In this document: positions 35,188 to 45,664 of the stretch, piece after piece | How positions within the stretch are numbered: position 1 is the stretch's first letter | Layout: the number at the start of each line of letters is the position of its first letter | Assembly: GCA_035764525.1 (NCBI GenBank) | Contig: DASTZB010000315.1 | Span: 1-54,790 of the forward strand | DNA length: 54,790 nt | Reading direction: 5' to 3' | From: VBAS01 sp035764525 | GTDB lineage: Bacteria > Bacteroidota > Bacteroidia > Chitinophagales > Chitinophagaceae | Made by a program: the position numbers and the translations under genes | Notes under the pieces: model-generated | What the model saw: the letters and a program-made list of their open reading frames with translations, nothing else | What the model was told of the DNA's origin: nothing | The model's database searches: none

Positions 35188-35948
35188 AACTTATAGTATT
35201 CCTTCATTTTTGTTAAGAAGAGATCTTTCTTGCGACGACTTACTTCGAGTTCAAAGCCATTTGAAAGTAATATGGAACCACCTTCTCCACGTATATACTC
35301 TTTCACGTGGAGAAGGTTAACAACAAAAGATTTGTGTATTCTTATGAATCCTGAATCTTCCAGCAATTCCTCGTATTCATGCATAGGTTTAGAAGTGCAG
35401 ATCATTTGCTGATTCGTGAAATATAAGTTCGTGTAGTTACCTGATGATTCTGCATAAAGTATGTCGTCCAATTCTACCACCTGAAAACCTTTGAGTGAAG
35501 ACACACATAGCTTCATTTTTTGCGAATGTTTGGCTTGCATGTTATGCAAAAGGGTCTCGATATTTTTACTTCCAGCCTTTTCGTTTATTCGTTTTCTAGC
35601 TCTCTTTACCGCGTCGATCAATAACTCATCATCAACAGGTTTTAATAAATAATCTACCGCGCTAAAGTGAAACGCTTCTATCATGAATTGATTATGCGCA
35701 GTAACAAAGATGACCTCGAAATGGGCATCTTTTGTTTCTTTCAAAAGGTCAAACCCATTTTTGATTGGCATCGAGATGTCGAGAAAAACGAGATCTGGTT
35801 TCTGCTGTTTTATTTTTTCAATTGCTTCATCAACATTGCTACACAAAGCCGAGATCTCTACATCCGGGCAATTTATCTCAAGCAGTTTTTGCATGGAGCT
35901 TAATCCTCGTGGTTCGTCATCTACTAATATGCTTTTTATGCCATGCAT
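35184..35948 (-). CDS. LytTR-family response regulator
   Basis: This 254-residue protein has a receiver domain with phosphoacceptor Asp57 (VFLDISMP), acid pair Asp10-Asp11, Thr in FVTAHNQ and Lys in LLKPVDD. The C-terminal LytTR DNA-binding domain covers about 145-250 (DDILYAESSGNYTNLYF, FIRIHKSFVVNLLHV). Its start codon overlaps the stop codon of the sensor kinase gene in a TAATG arrangement, so the two proteins are translationally coupled. Probable targets are unknown; surface-fibre modules lie just beyond the kinase on the other strand. Confidence 0.95.
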   Translation of the reverse strand: MHGIKSILVDDEPRGLSSMQKLLEINCPDVEISALCSNVDEAIEKIKQQKPDLVFLDISMPIKNGFDLLKETKDAHFEVIFVTAHNQFMIEAFHFSAVDYLLKPVDDELLIDAVKRARKRINEKAGSKNIETLLHNMQAKHSQKMKLCVSSLKGFQVVELDDILYAESSGNYTNLYFTNQQMICTSKPMHEYEELLEDSGFIRIHKSFVVNLLHVKEYIRGEGGSILLSNGFELEVSRRKKDLFLTKMKEYYKF

Positions 35949-38900
35949 TATATGGCAATTGATTTCAGACTAAAATATAATTTCACAATTGTTCCCTGTT
36001 CACCGTTTGTCCGGGATTTATCTTCAATCCTTAATTCGCTATGTAATTTATATTTTTCATTCAATACTTTTATTCGTTCTTTCACATTGCTAATACCAAT
36101 CGAACGATGACCTGCATGTGTGTCGTTTCCATGGTTTATCGTCGCACCTATTCCGGGTCCATTGTCTTCAACATCGCAAGCTAGACGATCACCTTCCTTT
36201 CTGAAGCGGACACTAATCTGTAATTGTCGTTCAGGAACAGAACCATGCCAGATGGCATTTTCAATAAACGGTTGGATCAGCATTGGCGGTATCATATATT
36301 CATCGCTCTGTATTTGCTCGTCAACTTCTATCGTACAGTTAAATTTAGTGTTTCTTATTTTCTCCATTTCAATATATCGCTCAAGATAATCGACGGTGCT
36401 TCGCAGACTGATGAATTGTTTTGAAGATTGATTTAGTGTTATCCTGATAAGTTGGGCAAATTTGTTTAAATAATGTGATGCCTGCTGATTCTCGTTGTTC
36501 AATATCATTTCGCGGATGCTGTTCAGGCAATTGAAAATAAAATGAGGGTTCATTTGTGCATGCAGACCTTTAAGTTCAAGATCTGTCAATTGCCTGTCAA
36601 TGGTTGCTTTCTGTATTAGGGTCTTCACTCGCGATCTATAAAACAGATAAAGCATCAATAAAATAACGACAGCACTCAACAGGATAAACCACCATCTTTC
36701 CCAAAAAGGGGGGCGAATTATGATGATTATTTGTTTTGTCTGATCAGGCCAACTTTGATTTCTAATATATGCTTTGACTTGGAATGTATAAGCACCCGGC
36801 TTAAGATTGCTAAAGATTATACTTTTCTGGGAACCGATTTCCTGCCAGGATTGAATCCTATCTTTTACCAATCGAAAAGCGAACTGTTGCTGAAATGCGT
36901 CTTCGAAATTAACTGCCGCAAGATTGATCACAAGATTGTTTTGTTTATAAGAAAGCCTGATATTATCGTCGGGATGATAAATCGTTTCTTTGCCCGCTAT
37001 GACTATATTTTCGATACCAAAGACGGGGGGTATATTGTTCTTAATGAGTTTATCGGGATCAAAGCGGAAAATAGTACTTCTAAGAGCTCCGTAAATTTGG
37101 CGATGCACCGAATCATAAATTAATGGATAACCGGTACCGCTTGTAACCGGAATACCATCCGCTGTTCCAAAGGAGGAGATTTTTTTTGTTGCCAACTCAT
37201 AACTTGCTAATCCACTTTCGGTTCCTATCCACAGTTTGCCTTTATGCAAGAGTAAAGATAAAATACCGTTATCGGGCAACCCATCCCTTCTAGTTAATGC
37301 TGAAATTTTTTTTTGTTTTTGATCATAAATAATCAGACCGCTGCCATAGACACCAAAATAAATTAGAGATCCATCAAATACAAGGTTGCTTACTATGCCT
37401 TTATGCGGTGTTCTAATTACAGGAAATGAATCTAATAGAAGATCAAATATCTGCTTACTGTGATTGAAACGCATGATCCCCGATCCTGAAAACCAAATAT
37501 TACCTTGACCATCTTCGGCCATACCCTTGATATCTCGGCCAATTTTTGAAAGTTCGGTCCTGTAATCGAGTATCTTAAGGCTATTATCATTGGAACTTCG
37601 AAAGTAAAATAGGTTTTGTTGTTCTTTTTTGAGATAAATATTGCTATGAGAATCTTTGAAAATGAGGTCGATTGATTCGTAGCTGGTATCTATTGCGGAG
37701 ATTGGAATCGCCCCCTTGGTTAAATTTTTTGTATTGATCCATGTGCCGGCTACCGATACAAACACTGTGTCATTATTTATAGGGATTAACTGGTTGACAA
37801 TATTGGATGTAGGAAGATTTTTCCTTTCCCTTTTAAAATCAAGTCTGCCCGATTGCTTTAAACTATCACTGTCGAAGATCAATAGGCCTTTTTTAAGAGT
37901 TCCAGCTAATATCTTATTATTGGATACTACCAGCGATTGAATTTGATCGCCAAAGTCAGAAAAAGATGTGGGTGTATTTATTTGCTCTACTACTGATGTT
38001 GATCTTTTCTCTTTAAACAAACCACTGTTGGTTGCTATCCACAGCTGGTTGTTTTTATCGAGCAGGAAATTTTTGCAGAAAATGTTTTTGAAATAAAGTT
38101 GCGGCAACAATTCATAAGAGTCAGTAGTCCCGTTATAATGGCCAAGGCAAAAGCCGCTTAAGATAGTGTTCACGGCAAAAAGCGTATCATTAAGCCTGAT
38201 CAATTTTGTGACAATCCCGCCATCAAGATATTCTGAGATTTTAAAAGGTGCTTTAATATGGTGGAATGTTCTGTTTATTTTATCAAACCAACAAAACCGG
38301 TCTTGCTGAATTACCAGAGAACTAAAAGAATTGTTATCGCTATGTGTAATCGCCAACGTTTTTTGGGGGATACCTATTTGTTGATAAAAAGAATCGTCTT
38401 TTATACCTGGCGGGTGAAAATCTTTCTTGTCAATATAGTATAAGTAGGGCCCTTTGAAACTAGATATTAAGAGAATGTTATCTTCCAGAGGAGTTATATT
38501 TATCCCGAATGCGACCGGGTTTTTTCCCTCAATATATTTTCTTGAAAAATGATCGTAACGAAATATTAATTCATCCCTGGCATTGAATTGGTAAAATCCA
38601 GTTGCAGTCACTATAAAAATGTTTCTTTTCTTGTCCGAATATGCATCAAAAACTTTGTTGACGGGTAAATAAGATATGAGTGAATCCGGCGGAATAACAA
38701 GATTTCGTTGTTCAAGTGTACGGATGTTGATTATATGAAGCTCACTGTTTGTTATAATCGCCAGTCGTTCGTCATCGAGCCATTTAAGGTTCAGAATATA
38801 ATCCTCAGGAAGGCTGTTTCGTCCACTATCAGAATAAAACTGTTGAAATGTCGTACCATCAAAACGATTTAATCCTTTTCCGGTAGCGATCCATATGTAT

Positions 38901-39052
38901 CCATATTTATCCTGTGTGACTGCATTGACAGTATTATTAGAAAGGCCATCCTTAGTGGTGTACAAAATGATATTTTTTTCATTTATTATTTGCGCAGATA
39001 TTGACAGAGAAAGAATGCACTGCAAAAACAAATATAGTGTCCGCAATATCAT
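35948..39052 (-). CDS. LytS-type sensor histidine kinase with two-component regulator propeller
   Basis: The protein has about 1034 residues from ATG at 39052, where a compact signal peptide (MILRTLYLFLQCILSLSISA) begins; an in-frame GTG at 39106 would add 18 residues. The periplasmic part has beta-propeller repeats of the two-component regulator type (ITQDKYGYIWIATGKGLNRFDG-style blades), then a YYY-like beta sandwich. A TM helix (WWFILLSAVVILLMLYLF) leads to a His_kinase domain with HAQMNPHFIFNCLNS and ATPase motifs PFIENAIWHGS and DVEDNGPGIG. It lacks a fused regulator, so it is a classical LytS-like partner for the overlapping LytTR gene. Confidence 0.92.
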   Translation of the reverse strand: MILRTLYLFLQCILSLSISAQIINEKNIILYTTKDGLSNNTVNAVTQDKYGYIWIATGKGLNRFDGTTFQQFYSDSGRNSLPEDYILNLKWLDDERLAIITNSELHIINIRTLEQRNLVIPPDSLISYLPVNKVFDAYSDKKRNIFIVTATGFYQFNARDELIFRYDHFSRKYIEGKNPVAFGINITPLEDNILLISSFKGPYLYYIDKKDFHPPGIKDDSFYQQIGIPQKTLAITHSDNNSFSSLVIQQDRFCWFDKINRTFHHIKAPFKISEYLDGGIVTKLIRLNDTLFAVNTILSGFCLGHYNGTTDSYELLPQLYFKNIFCKNFLLDKNNQLWIATNSGLFKEKRSTSVVEQINTPTSFSDFGDQIQSLVVSNNKILAGTLKKGLLIFDSDSLKQSGRLDFKRERKNLPTSNIVNQLIPINNDTVFVSVAGTWINTKNLTKGAIPISAIDTSYESIDLIFKDSHSNIYLKKEQQNLFYFRSSNDNSLKILDYRTELSKIGRDIKGMAEDGQGNIWFSGSGIMRFNHSKQIFDLLLDSFPVIRTPHKGIVSNLVFDGSLIYFGVYGSGLIIYDQKQKKISALTRRDGLPDNGILSLLLHKGKLWIGTESGLASYELATKKISSFGTADGIPVTSGTGYPLIYDSVHRQIYGALRSTIFRFDPDKLIKNNIPPVFGIENIVIAGKETIYHPDDNIRLSYKQNNLVINLAAVNFEDAFQQQFAFRLVKDRIQSWQEIGSQKSIIFSNLKPGAYTFQVKAYIRNQSWPDQTKQIIIIIRPPFWERWWFILLSAVVILLMLYLFYRSRVKTLIQKATIDRQLTDLELKGLHAQMNPHFIFNCLNSIREMILNNENQQASHYLNKFAQLIRITLNQSSKQFISLRSTVDYLERYIEMEKIRNTKFNCTIEVDEQIQSDEYMIPPMLIQPFIENAIWHGSVPERQLQISVRFRKEGDRLACDVEDNGPGIGATINHGNDTHAGHRSIGISNVKERIKVLNEKYKLHSELRIEDKSRTNGEQGTIVKLYFSLKSIAI

Positions 39053-39295
39053 TTGTAGGGCTGCTTGTATTAAAGATACTTTCTTGTTCTTAATAAATCT
39101 CTCCACCGCTTATCAATTTTAGACTATGTTGCCGTTTATCAGGCATTAACCGCCTTTAAAATTTGAAAGCCCGCCGAACACGTCAAAAAAGTAAAATAAT
39201 TTTTTGCCAAACAAACTCCTTAAATGAAAACTATACAGCCGGAAATCTGATCTCGCTTTTATTGCCTTTGGCTCAATCGTAACTTCAAAAGACTA

Positions 39296-39763
39296 ATGAA
39301 ATTATCCTGGACAAGTTTGAAGATATCGATTGCGGGGGCAAAGCTTAGTCACCTTGTTCAAAAAGATAAGATATGGGATCATGGAAGTATGGCGGAGCAG
39401 GCAAGAATAATTTTTTATCTCGTTCAAAAAGCTTTGATCAATGGGAATATTGATATGCTTAAGAAGTACATGACGATATCCTGTTTTGAAAAATTGCAAA
39501 AAGAGATAGCACAAATCGATGAGACCAATAAAGCGTTTGAAATAAGAGAACCTGTAATCAAAGAATTAGCCGTGATAGAAGTTTTACCCGCCAAGAACAA
39601 TAAGCCAGACAGGTTTACTGCAATTATAAAAGGAGATACAAAAGATGAAAAGAAAATGAGTACAAGCGAAAGAATAAATGAATTTTCAAGCCAGTGGTTA
39701 TTTGTTCGACAAGGAGATTGGTGGTTGCTTGATGGAATGAAAACAAAGATCAGTTTTTTCTAA
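39296..39763 (+). CDS. Small Tim44/NTF2-like protein
   Basis: This 155-residue protein has no signal peptide and no TM segment. The end, FSSQWLFVRQGDWWLLDGM, resembles the last strands of Tim44-like or NTF2-like domains, and the central ITSCFEKLQKEI-type helix with a VIEVLPAKNNKPDRFTAIIKG strand pair agrees with that fold. The start is ATG at 39296. It lies 17 bases upstream of the first fibre gene on the same strand and could be co-transcribed, perhaps as a small accessory or chaperone-like factor. Family assignment is moderate. Confidence 0.7.
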   Translation: MKLSWTSLKISIAGAKLSHLVQKDKIWDHGSMAEQARIIFYLVQKALINGNIDMLKKYMTISCFEKLQKEIAQIDETNKAFEIREPVIKELAVIEVLPAKNNKPDRFTAIIKGDTKDEKKMSTSERINEFSSQWLFVRQGDWWLLDGMKTKISFF

Positions 39764-39780
39764 AATTATAAAACTGTTTT

Positions 39781-42700
39781 ATGAGAAAAAATATTTTACT
39801 ATTTACATTCAGCATTTTGTCATTCTCTGTTTTCTCACAAAATGTTGGAATCGGAACTACTAATCCATTAAACAAACTACATGTTGCAGGAGGTCTTCGT
39901 CTTGACACACTTGTTGGAGTGAGTGGAAGTGGGTTAATGAAGCATGATGCTAGCGGGGTGGTGTATGGCATAAAATTCACAGGTAGCATTGCAGATGTTC
40001 TTCGTGGTGATGGAACATTTGGTGCTGCTCCTTCAGGACCAGTTGGGTGGTTTTTAAGTGGAAATGCTGGTACCAATCCATTGACTCATTTTATCGGAAC
40101 AACAGATGATAAGCCGTTGTTATTTCGGGTAAATAATTTTCCCGCCGGTCAAATTCATAATTTAAACAACAACGTTGGTTTTGGTATCAATACTCTTACC
40201 AACATTACTACTGGTGCTGCAAATTCATTCTTCGGAAGTCAGGCAGGTAATACAACTAATACAGGTTCTGAAAACGTTTTTCTTGGTGCTTTTTCCGGTT
40301 CATCAAATTCTGTGGGTTCTTATAATTCTTTTACAGGCACTTTTTCTGGTGTGAATAATTCCAATGGCAATTACAATACATTTTCGGGAAATAGAAGCGG
40401 CTTTAATAATTTGACCGGTGGCTCTAATTCTTTTTATGGTGCACAGTCAGGTTTGTCTAACAAAAGTGGCAATCAAAATTCTTTTTTTGGTGTGTCTGCT
40501 GGTTTACAGAATTCAACTGCATCGGATAATTCATTCTTTGGTTATTATGCAGGACAAGCGAACACAACAGCAAATTCAAATTCATTTTTTGGCAGCAATG
40601 CGGGGAGGAGTACCACCACAGGTTCATTTAATACAATTGTCGGCAAGGATGCTGGTTATTATAATACAAAAGGAGATTACAATGCTATGTTCGGGCAACT
40701 GGCGGGTCAACACAACACCATAGGGACCTCAAATGCAATGTTAGGAACATGGTCTGGCAATAATAATACAGAAGGCGGCTACAACACTTTTGCAGGTTCC
40801 ACTTCCGGATTTAATAATACAACTGGTAATGAAAATGTTTATGTAGGAAATGTGGCAGGATATACAAATGCTATTGGCTCCCGCAATGTTGGTATTGGTG
40901 CTTCTTCACTTTATTTTAATACTTCGACCGGCAATACGGCAATGGGGTATGAATCGATGAATCACAACACAACAGGCGAGAAGAATACAGCGATTGGGAT
41001 TGCTTCTTTGTGGAACAATTTTGCTGGCAGCCACAATGTAGTAGTTGGCGATTCTGCAGGCTACAATAGTCCAAACACAAATTTCAACGTTCTTATAGGA
41101 AGCAATGCCGGAAAAAATAATTCGGCCTGGTGGACAACGATCATCGGAATCGATGCAGGGAGAGCAAATCAAAGTGCAGGCAGTGTATTCGTCGGGTCTG
41201 CTGCGGGTATGAAAAACACAACTGGTTTTTCAAATACTTTCCTGGGAGATAATGCAGGAAGAGATAATACAACAGCTTCACTGAACACTTATGTTGGCAG
41301 TTTTGCGGGACAGGTGACCGCAACAGGCTGGGCCAATACGGGTATTGGTTCAGGCGCGATGAACGCCAACACTACCGGTGGACAAAACACAGCAACAGGA
41401 CAAAATTCTCTTTACCTGAACACGAGCGGTTCTAATAACACAGCCAACGGCATCAGTGCATTATTTAATAATACCACTGGTGGTGGCAACAGTGCTATGG
41501 GTTCATCGGCCCTGCAAGGCAATATAACCGGCTTTTTTAATACGGCACTTGGTAATTCAGCGGGATCATCCAATCAATCAGGGTCGAATAATGTTTTTCT
41601 TGGCGCTGGTAGTGGCGGAACCAATACAACGGGAGCGCAAAATACATTGTTAGGGTCCCTGACAAATGTTGGTGCTGCAAACCTTACCAATGCAACGGCG
41701 ATAGGTGCAAATGCGGTTGTTAGTCAAAGTAACAGCATGATCTTAGGAAACAATATTAATGTTGGTATTGGCACATCAACACCAAATCAAACTTCCATCT
41801 TGGATCTTACATCAACTAGCAAAGGAATTTTAATTCCGCGAATGACAACAACAGAAAGAAATGCAATTGTGTCTCCAGCAACAGGTTTAATGGTATTCGA
41901 TAACACTGCAAACTCATTTTTCTATTATAATGGTGGCTCATGGATACAGTTATCGGGAGGAGGCGGAAGCAGTCCATGGACAAGTAGTTCTGGAAACACA
42001 ACCCTCGTTTCAAATTCAGATTTGGTTGGAGTCGGTAAAACTCCATTATTCAAACTGGATGTTGATGGTCCGGTGAATACGGATAGTATAATGATTGGCG
42101 GACAAACTGTTTTATCTACACGAGGCTTCGAGAATACTTTAATAGGTATAGGTGCCGGTAAAAATAATTCTTCAGGACAAGATAACGTGGCGGTAGGCAC
42201 CAGTGCTCTTTACTATAATGTTAGCGGTTCTCAAAACGTTGCCGCTGGAGCGGGAGCCTTACTGCTAAATATTGATGGTCAGTCAAATTCAGCGTTCGGT
42301 CATGTCTCATTGCAGATGAACACTACAGGATCTTTCAATGCCGCCTTTGGCACCTTTGCGCTTAATAACAACAAGACAGGAAACTACAACACCGCAGTCG
42401 GGTCTTCTTCTTTGTATCTAAACTCAACCGGTTCTAGTAATGTCGCCATTGGTGGCGAAGCTCTTGTCCACAACAATTCCGGTTCTGACAATACAGCAAT
42501 AGGTAGACAATCCTTATATGGCAATTCTAGCGGTATCGAAAACACAGCTATCGGAAGTAATTCAATGCAAAGCAATCTAACCGGAAATTATAATACTGCT
42601 CTCGGTTATTCATCGTTATCTACGAATAGTAATGGTTCTGCAAATACAGCCATTGGATTTGGCGCATTAAAATCTAATTCGAGCGGCAATTATAATACCG

Positions 42701-43482
42701 CCATTGGTACCAACGCACTTTGGTCAACTACCGGAGGTGAAAATACTTCAACGGGTTATGAATCCTTATTCAATAATACTGCGGGAGTTCAAAACACTGC
42801 TGTCGGCTTTTATGCACTTAGAGCTACAACAAATGCATGGGGAAATACGGCTTTGGGATGGCGTGCCGGCGTCAGTTATGATAATGGTTATTACAATACA
42901 TTTCTTGGTTCAGAAACAGATGCAACCGCCGCCAATATCTTTAATAGTACAGCAATTGGGAGGGGGGCCTTGGTAACAGCCGCCAGCCAGGTAAGGGTCG
43001 GAAATAGTTTTGTGACATCAATTGGCGGTTATGCAAATTGGACAAATATCAGCGATGGCCGCTATAAGAAAAATATTAAAGAAGATGTGAAAGGTCTTGA
43101 CTTTATAATGCAATTAAGACCTGTTACTTACCAACTCGATATTGCAGGAATTCAACAAAAACTAAATGGCAATAAAAAATTAGACGCAAATGAATTGAAG
43201 GCCGTTAGTCAAAAAGAAAATATCATTCAATCCGGATTTGTTGCTCAGGAAGTAGAACAAGCCGCAAAAAGACTGGGCTATAACTTCAGTGGCGTGGATG
43301 CACCAAAAGGCAGCAATGACCTGTATGGCTTGCGCTATTCTGAATTTGTCGTTCCCCTTGTTAAAGCTGTACAGGAGCAACAACAGATCATTGAAAGCCA
43401 AAATAAAAAAATAGATCAGCTGCAAAAACAACTGGAGATGTTGCTGAAAGATGTTCAGCAATTGAAAACAAAATCTAATTAA
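39781..43482 (+). CDS. Repeat-rich fibre protein with C-terminal peptidase S74 chaperone (module 1)
   Basis: This 1233-residue protein has a signal peptide (MRKNILLFTFSILSFSVFSQ). A linker (GTNPLTHFIGTTDDKPLLFRVNN) precedes two blocks of 17-residue repeats with consensus GxxN(T/S)xxGxx(A/S)Gxx N(T/S)T, about 140-640 and 780-1060. Between them is SILDLTSTSKGILIPRM, a collar-like linker. The C-terminus is a peptidase S74 intramolecular chaperone starting at S1091-D-G-R, with FVAQEVEQAAKRLGY and a coiled coil (QEQQQIIESQNKKIDQLQKQ). S74 domains trimerise fibres and then self-cleave. No T9SS tail is present. It is likely a trimeric surface fibre. Confidence 0.87.
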   Translation: MRKNILLFTFSILSFSVFSQNVGIGTTNPLNKLHVAGGLRLDTLVGVSGSGLMKHDASGVVYGIKFTGSIADVLRGDGTFGAAPSGPVGWFLSGNAGTNPLTHFIGTTDDKPLLFRVNNFPAGQIHNLNNNVGFGINTLTNITTGAANSFFGSQAGNTTNTGSENVFLGAFSGSSNSVGSYNSFTGTFSGVNNSNGNYNTFSGNRSGFNNLTGGSNSFYGAQSGLSNKSGNQNSFFGVSAGLQNSTASDNSFFGYYAGQANTTANSNSFFGSNAGRSTTTGSFNTIVGKDAGYYNTKGDYNAMFGQLAGQHNTIGTSNAMLGTWSGNNNTEGGYNTFAGSTSGFNNTTGNENVYVGNVAGYTNAIGSRNVGIGASSLYFNTSTGNTAMGYESMNHNTTGEKNTAIGIASLWNNFAGSHNVVVGDSAGYNSPNTNFNVLIGSNAGKNNSAWWTTIIGIDAGRANQSAGSVFVGSAAGMKNTTGFSNTFLGDNAGRDNTTASLNTYVGSFAGQVTATGWANTGIGSGAMNANTTGGQNTATGQNSLYLNTSGSNNTANGISALFNNTTGGGNSAMGSSALQGNITGFFNTALGNSAGSSNQSGSNNVFLGAGSGGTNTTGAQNTLLGSLTNVGAANLTNATAIGANAVVSQSNSMILGNNINVGIGTSTPNQTSILDLTSTSKGILIPRMTTTERNAIVSPATGLMVFDNTANSFFYYNGGSWIQLSGGGGSSPWTSSSGNTTLVSNSDLVGVGKTPLFKLDVDGPVNTDSIMIGGQTVLSTRGFENTLIGIGAGKNNSSGQDNVAVGTSALYYNVSGSQNVAAGAGALLLNIDGQSNSAFGHVSLQMNTTGSFNAAFGTFALNNNKTGNYNTAVGSSSLYLNSTGSSNVAIGGEALVHNNSGSDNTAIGRQSLYGNSSGIENTAIGSNSMQSNLTGNYNTALGYSSLSTNSNGSANTAIGFGALKSNSSGNYNTAIGTNALWSTTGGENTSTGYESLFNNTAGVQNTAVGFYALRATTNAWGNTALGWRAGVSYDNGYYNTFLGSETDATAANIFNSTAIGRGALVTAASQVRVGNSFVTSIGGYANWTNISDGRYKKNIKEDVKGLDFIMQLRPVTYQLDIAGIQQKLNGNKKLDANELKAVSQKENIIQSGFVAQEVEQAAKRLGYNFSGVDAPKGSNDLYGLRYSEFVVPLVKAVQEQQQIIESQNKKIDQLQKQLEMLLKDVQQLKTKSN
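40200..42990 (+). repeat. Tandem 51-bp-period repeats encoding 17-residue units
   Basis: The coding DNA runs in units of about 51 bases. Examples of the unit are GSENVFLGAFSGSSNSV, GNQNSFFGVSAGLQNST and GSFNTIVGKDAGYYNTK. More than 35 units occur in two blocks, broken by a non-repeat linker near 41760-42120. Protein period is well kept while DNA is diverged, so the array is old or under purifying selection. Confidence 0.8.
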
Positions 43483-43505
43483 TTGTGTTGTTTAATTCTC
43501 CGGTT

Positions 43506-45500
43506 ATGAAAAAAAATTTACTGATCATCTTAATAATTTTTACACAACCCTGTTTGTCGCAGGAAGTGTTGCATTTAAACAATGGATCGATCATTACTGT
43601 GCAGGCTGGCGCATCAATGAATTTGCAGGGGGGCATAACACTGGACAATGGAAGTTTACTGATCAATAATGGCATTACCTCGCTAAAAAATAATTCATTG
43701 GCCAATCAAAGCAATTGGAAAGACAATTCAGTTATTGGCGCATTGGGTGGAACAGGCCTTGTGATCTTCAATAGCGATCTGACTCATCAATACTTAGGCC
43801 CGACTCATTTTTATAATGTACAGATCAATACAGGTAGCCTCGCTCTCAACAATCATTTTAATGTGGAGAACCAATTATACCTGGTGAAAGGAAGAATAAC
43901 TACTGGCATAAACCAGGTTGTTCTTTCAAACAATGCTGCTTCTTCTCTTTTAAATGATGTAAGTAATGTTGGCTATGTAAATAGCTGGATAAATGGAAAC
44001 TTCCGCAGGCTTATTACAAATAATGCAAGTACTTACGACTTTCCGGTTGGAAGTGCGGTCAGGTGTAATCTCTTACAATTTCTAAATAATAATATTTCAG
44101 GAACAAATTATATCACCACATCATTTGGCCCAAAGCCCGGAACCGATGCAGGATTGAATGTAGTTGAAAACATGGCAGCATATGCATCTGTAAACAATGG
44201 AGGAGTCTGGTATTTAACGCCTGATGCTTCACCTTCATCTGGTAAATATGGATTACAACTTTATTTCACCGGATTCGCCGGGCTTGCAAATAACATGTTT
44301 GGAATTTTGCGCAGACCGGATGCAAGCATTAATGCTGCCGATTGGATAGTGCCAACGGGAAGCTTATTGGAGTCAACAAATGGTTGGGGAAGAAAAGTCA
44401 GCGATGGTTTTGCAAGACGATATAATATTTCCAGTTTCAGTCAATGGGGTATTGGTATAATGGGAAATATTCCCTGTGTGAATTGTACAACGGCATGCAC
44501 ATATACCCAGGGTTTTTATGGAAATAAAAATGGATTGGCTTGTTATAATAATTCAGGAAACACCATAACGTCGACCAAACTTATGTTGAACGCATTTGGA
44601 GCTTTAACACAAAAAGTATTCGGTAATATTTCTACCAGGCGCTTCTTTACATTATACAAGACTGATATAAGCAACGGGAATATTTTTAAAATGCTTCCGG
44701 GTAGTGGGAATTCGCAAGCACTCGCAGTCGATGATGCTCTGCCTTATGACGGAGCTTACTATAGTGATCAAAGCACATGGTATCTGGTTCCAATTGCTAC
44801 AAACGGTAATCAAAAAGGAAAAATCAATAATCAACTTTTATCACAGCTGATATCCCTTTGGTTCAATTTGCAAACCAGTAATACTTTAGGAGCAATTGAT
44901 CTGAGTAACGACACATTGGTTACGACTAAACAAACCTTTTGCGGCAGCGGTATCTTAACAGGGAGTCCCGAAAAATTTGGTTTGCCACATAATGTGGTAG
45001 TATATCTCAACGGTGGAAATGGATATACAAGTAATATATCAGGACTATTCCAGCTTGCCAATGATATATTAGGAGGTGCTAACAATTCAGTTAACCCGTT
45101 GGAAGCGCAGTATGCTGTGACCGCTGTAAATAATGCATTTGATGGGTGCAGGGTATTGACAGGTACGCTGCCGTACCTCCAGCCAATTACGTTCATAACA
45201 AAAAATTCCGAAGCTAATAAATTAACAGATGAAACTGTGACAGAAAAATTAATTGTCACCGCATTTCCGAATCCTTATGACAAAGAATTCAGCTTGAGTA
45301 TTGTTGCGCCAGTTACTGGTAAAGCGATGATTGAATTTTTTGATTTAAAGGGTGAAAAAATTTATCAGGCAGAAAAATTTTTAATTGCAAATGCAATAAG
45401 TATTCTGCCTTACAAGGGCCCAATAATCAGAACATCTGTCTTCTACAATGTCCACGTTGGTGCTTATCAGAAAAGTGGGGTTGTGGTACATCCTAACTAA
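43506..45500 (+). CDS. T9SS-sorted surface protein, partner of module 1 fibre
   Basis: This 664-residue protein starts at ATG 43506 (signal MKKNLLIILIIFTQPCLS); an in-frame ATG at 43485 is less plausible. The N-terminal part (LNNGSIITVQAGASMNLQGGI, ITTGINQVVLSNN) has short beta repeats suggestive of a solenoid. The middle part contains several Cys residues (IPCVNCTTACTYTQGF). The end has FPNPYDKEFSLSIV and a final VVVHPN, matching a T9SS type A sorting domain. It follows the fibre gene by 23 bases and resembles the protein in the second module, with which it shares the N-terminal style and sorting tail. Confidence 0.8.
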   Translation: MKKNLLIILIIFTQPCLSQEVLHLNNGSIITVQAGASMNLQGGITLDNGSLLINNGITSLKNNSLANQSNWKDNSVIGALGGTGLVIFNSDLTHQYLGPTHFYNVQINTGSLALNNHFNVENQLYLVKGRITTGINQVVLSNNAASSLLNDVSNVGYVNSWINGNFRRLITNNASTYDFPVGSAVRCNLLQFLNNNISGTNYITTSFGPKPGTDAGLNVVENMAAYASVNNGGVWYLTPDASPSSGKYGLQLYFTGFAGLANNMFGILRRPDASINAADWIVPTGSLLESTNGWGRKVSDGFARRYNISSFSQWGIGIMGNIPCVNCTTACTYTQGFYGNKNGLACYNNSGNTITSTKLMLNAFGALTQKVFGNISTRRFFTLYKTDISNGNIFKMLPGSGNSQALAVDDALPYDGAYYSDQSTWYLVPIATNGNQKGKINNQLLSQLISLWFNLQTSNTLGAIDLSNDTLVTTKQTFCGSGILTGSPEKFGLPHNVVVYLNGGNGYTSNISGLFQLANDILGGANNSVNPLEAQYAVTAVNNAFDGCRVLTGTLPYLQPITFITKNSEANKLTDETVTEKLIVTAFPNPYDKEFSLSIVAPVTGKAMIEFFDLKGEKIYQAEKFLIANAISILPYKGPIIRTSVFYNVHVGAYQKSGVVVHPN

Positions 45501-45605
45501 AAATATTTATCAGAGATAGATTCAAGGCATAAATAAAAGACTTTACAAAAACAATAAAAAATGAAAACATAATCGATCAATCCGGCTTATATGATACTTC
45601 TCCGC

Positions 45606-45625
45606 ATCCTTTAAAAGGATTTTTA
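45606..45625 (+). terminator. Hairpin between the two surface modules
   Basis: ATCCTTT (45606-45612) and AAAGGAT (45614-45620) form a short palindrome followed by TTTTT. It separates module 1 from module 2 and probably ends the first transcript. Stem is A-T rich in the middle, so efficiency is uncertain. Confidence 0.5.
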
Positions 45626-45664
45626 GTCGCATCACAATTTTTTGTAACCTCAAAAACTTTGCTT

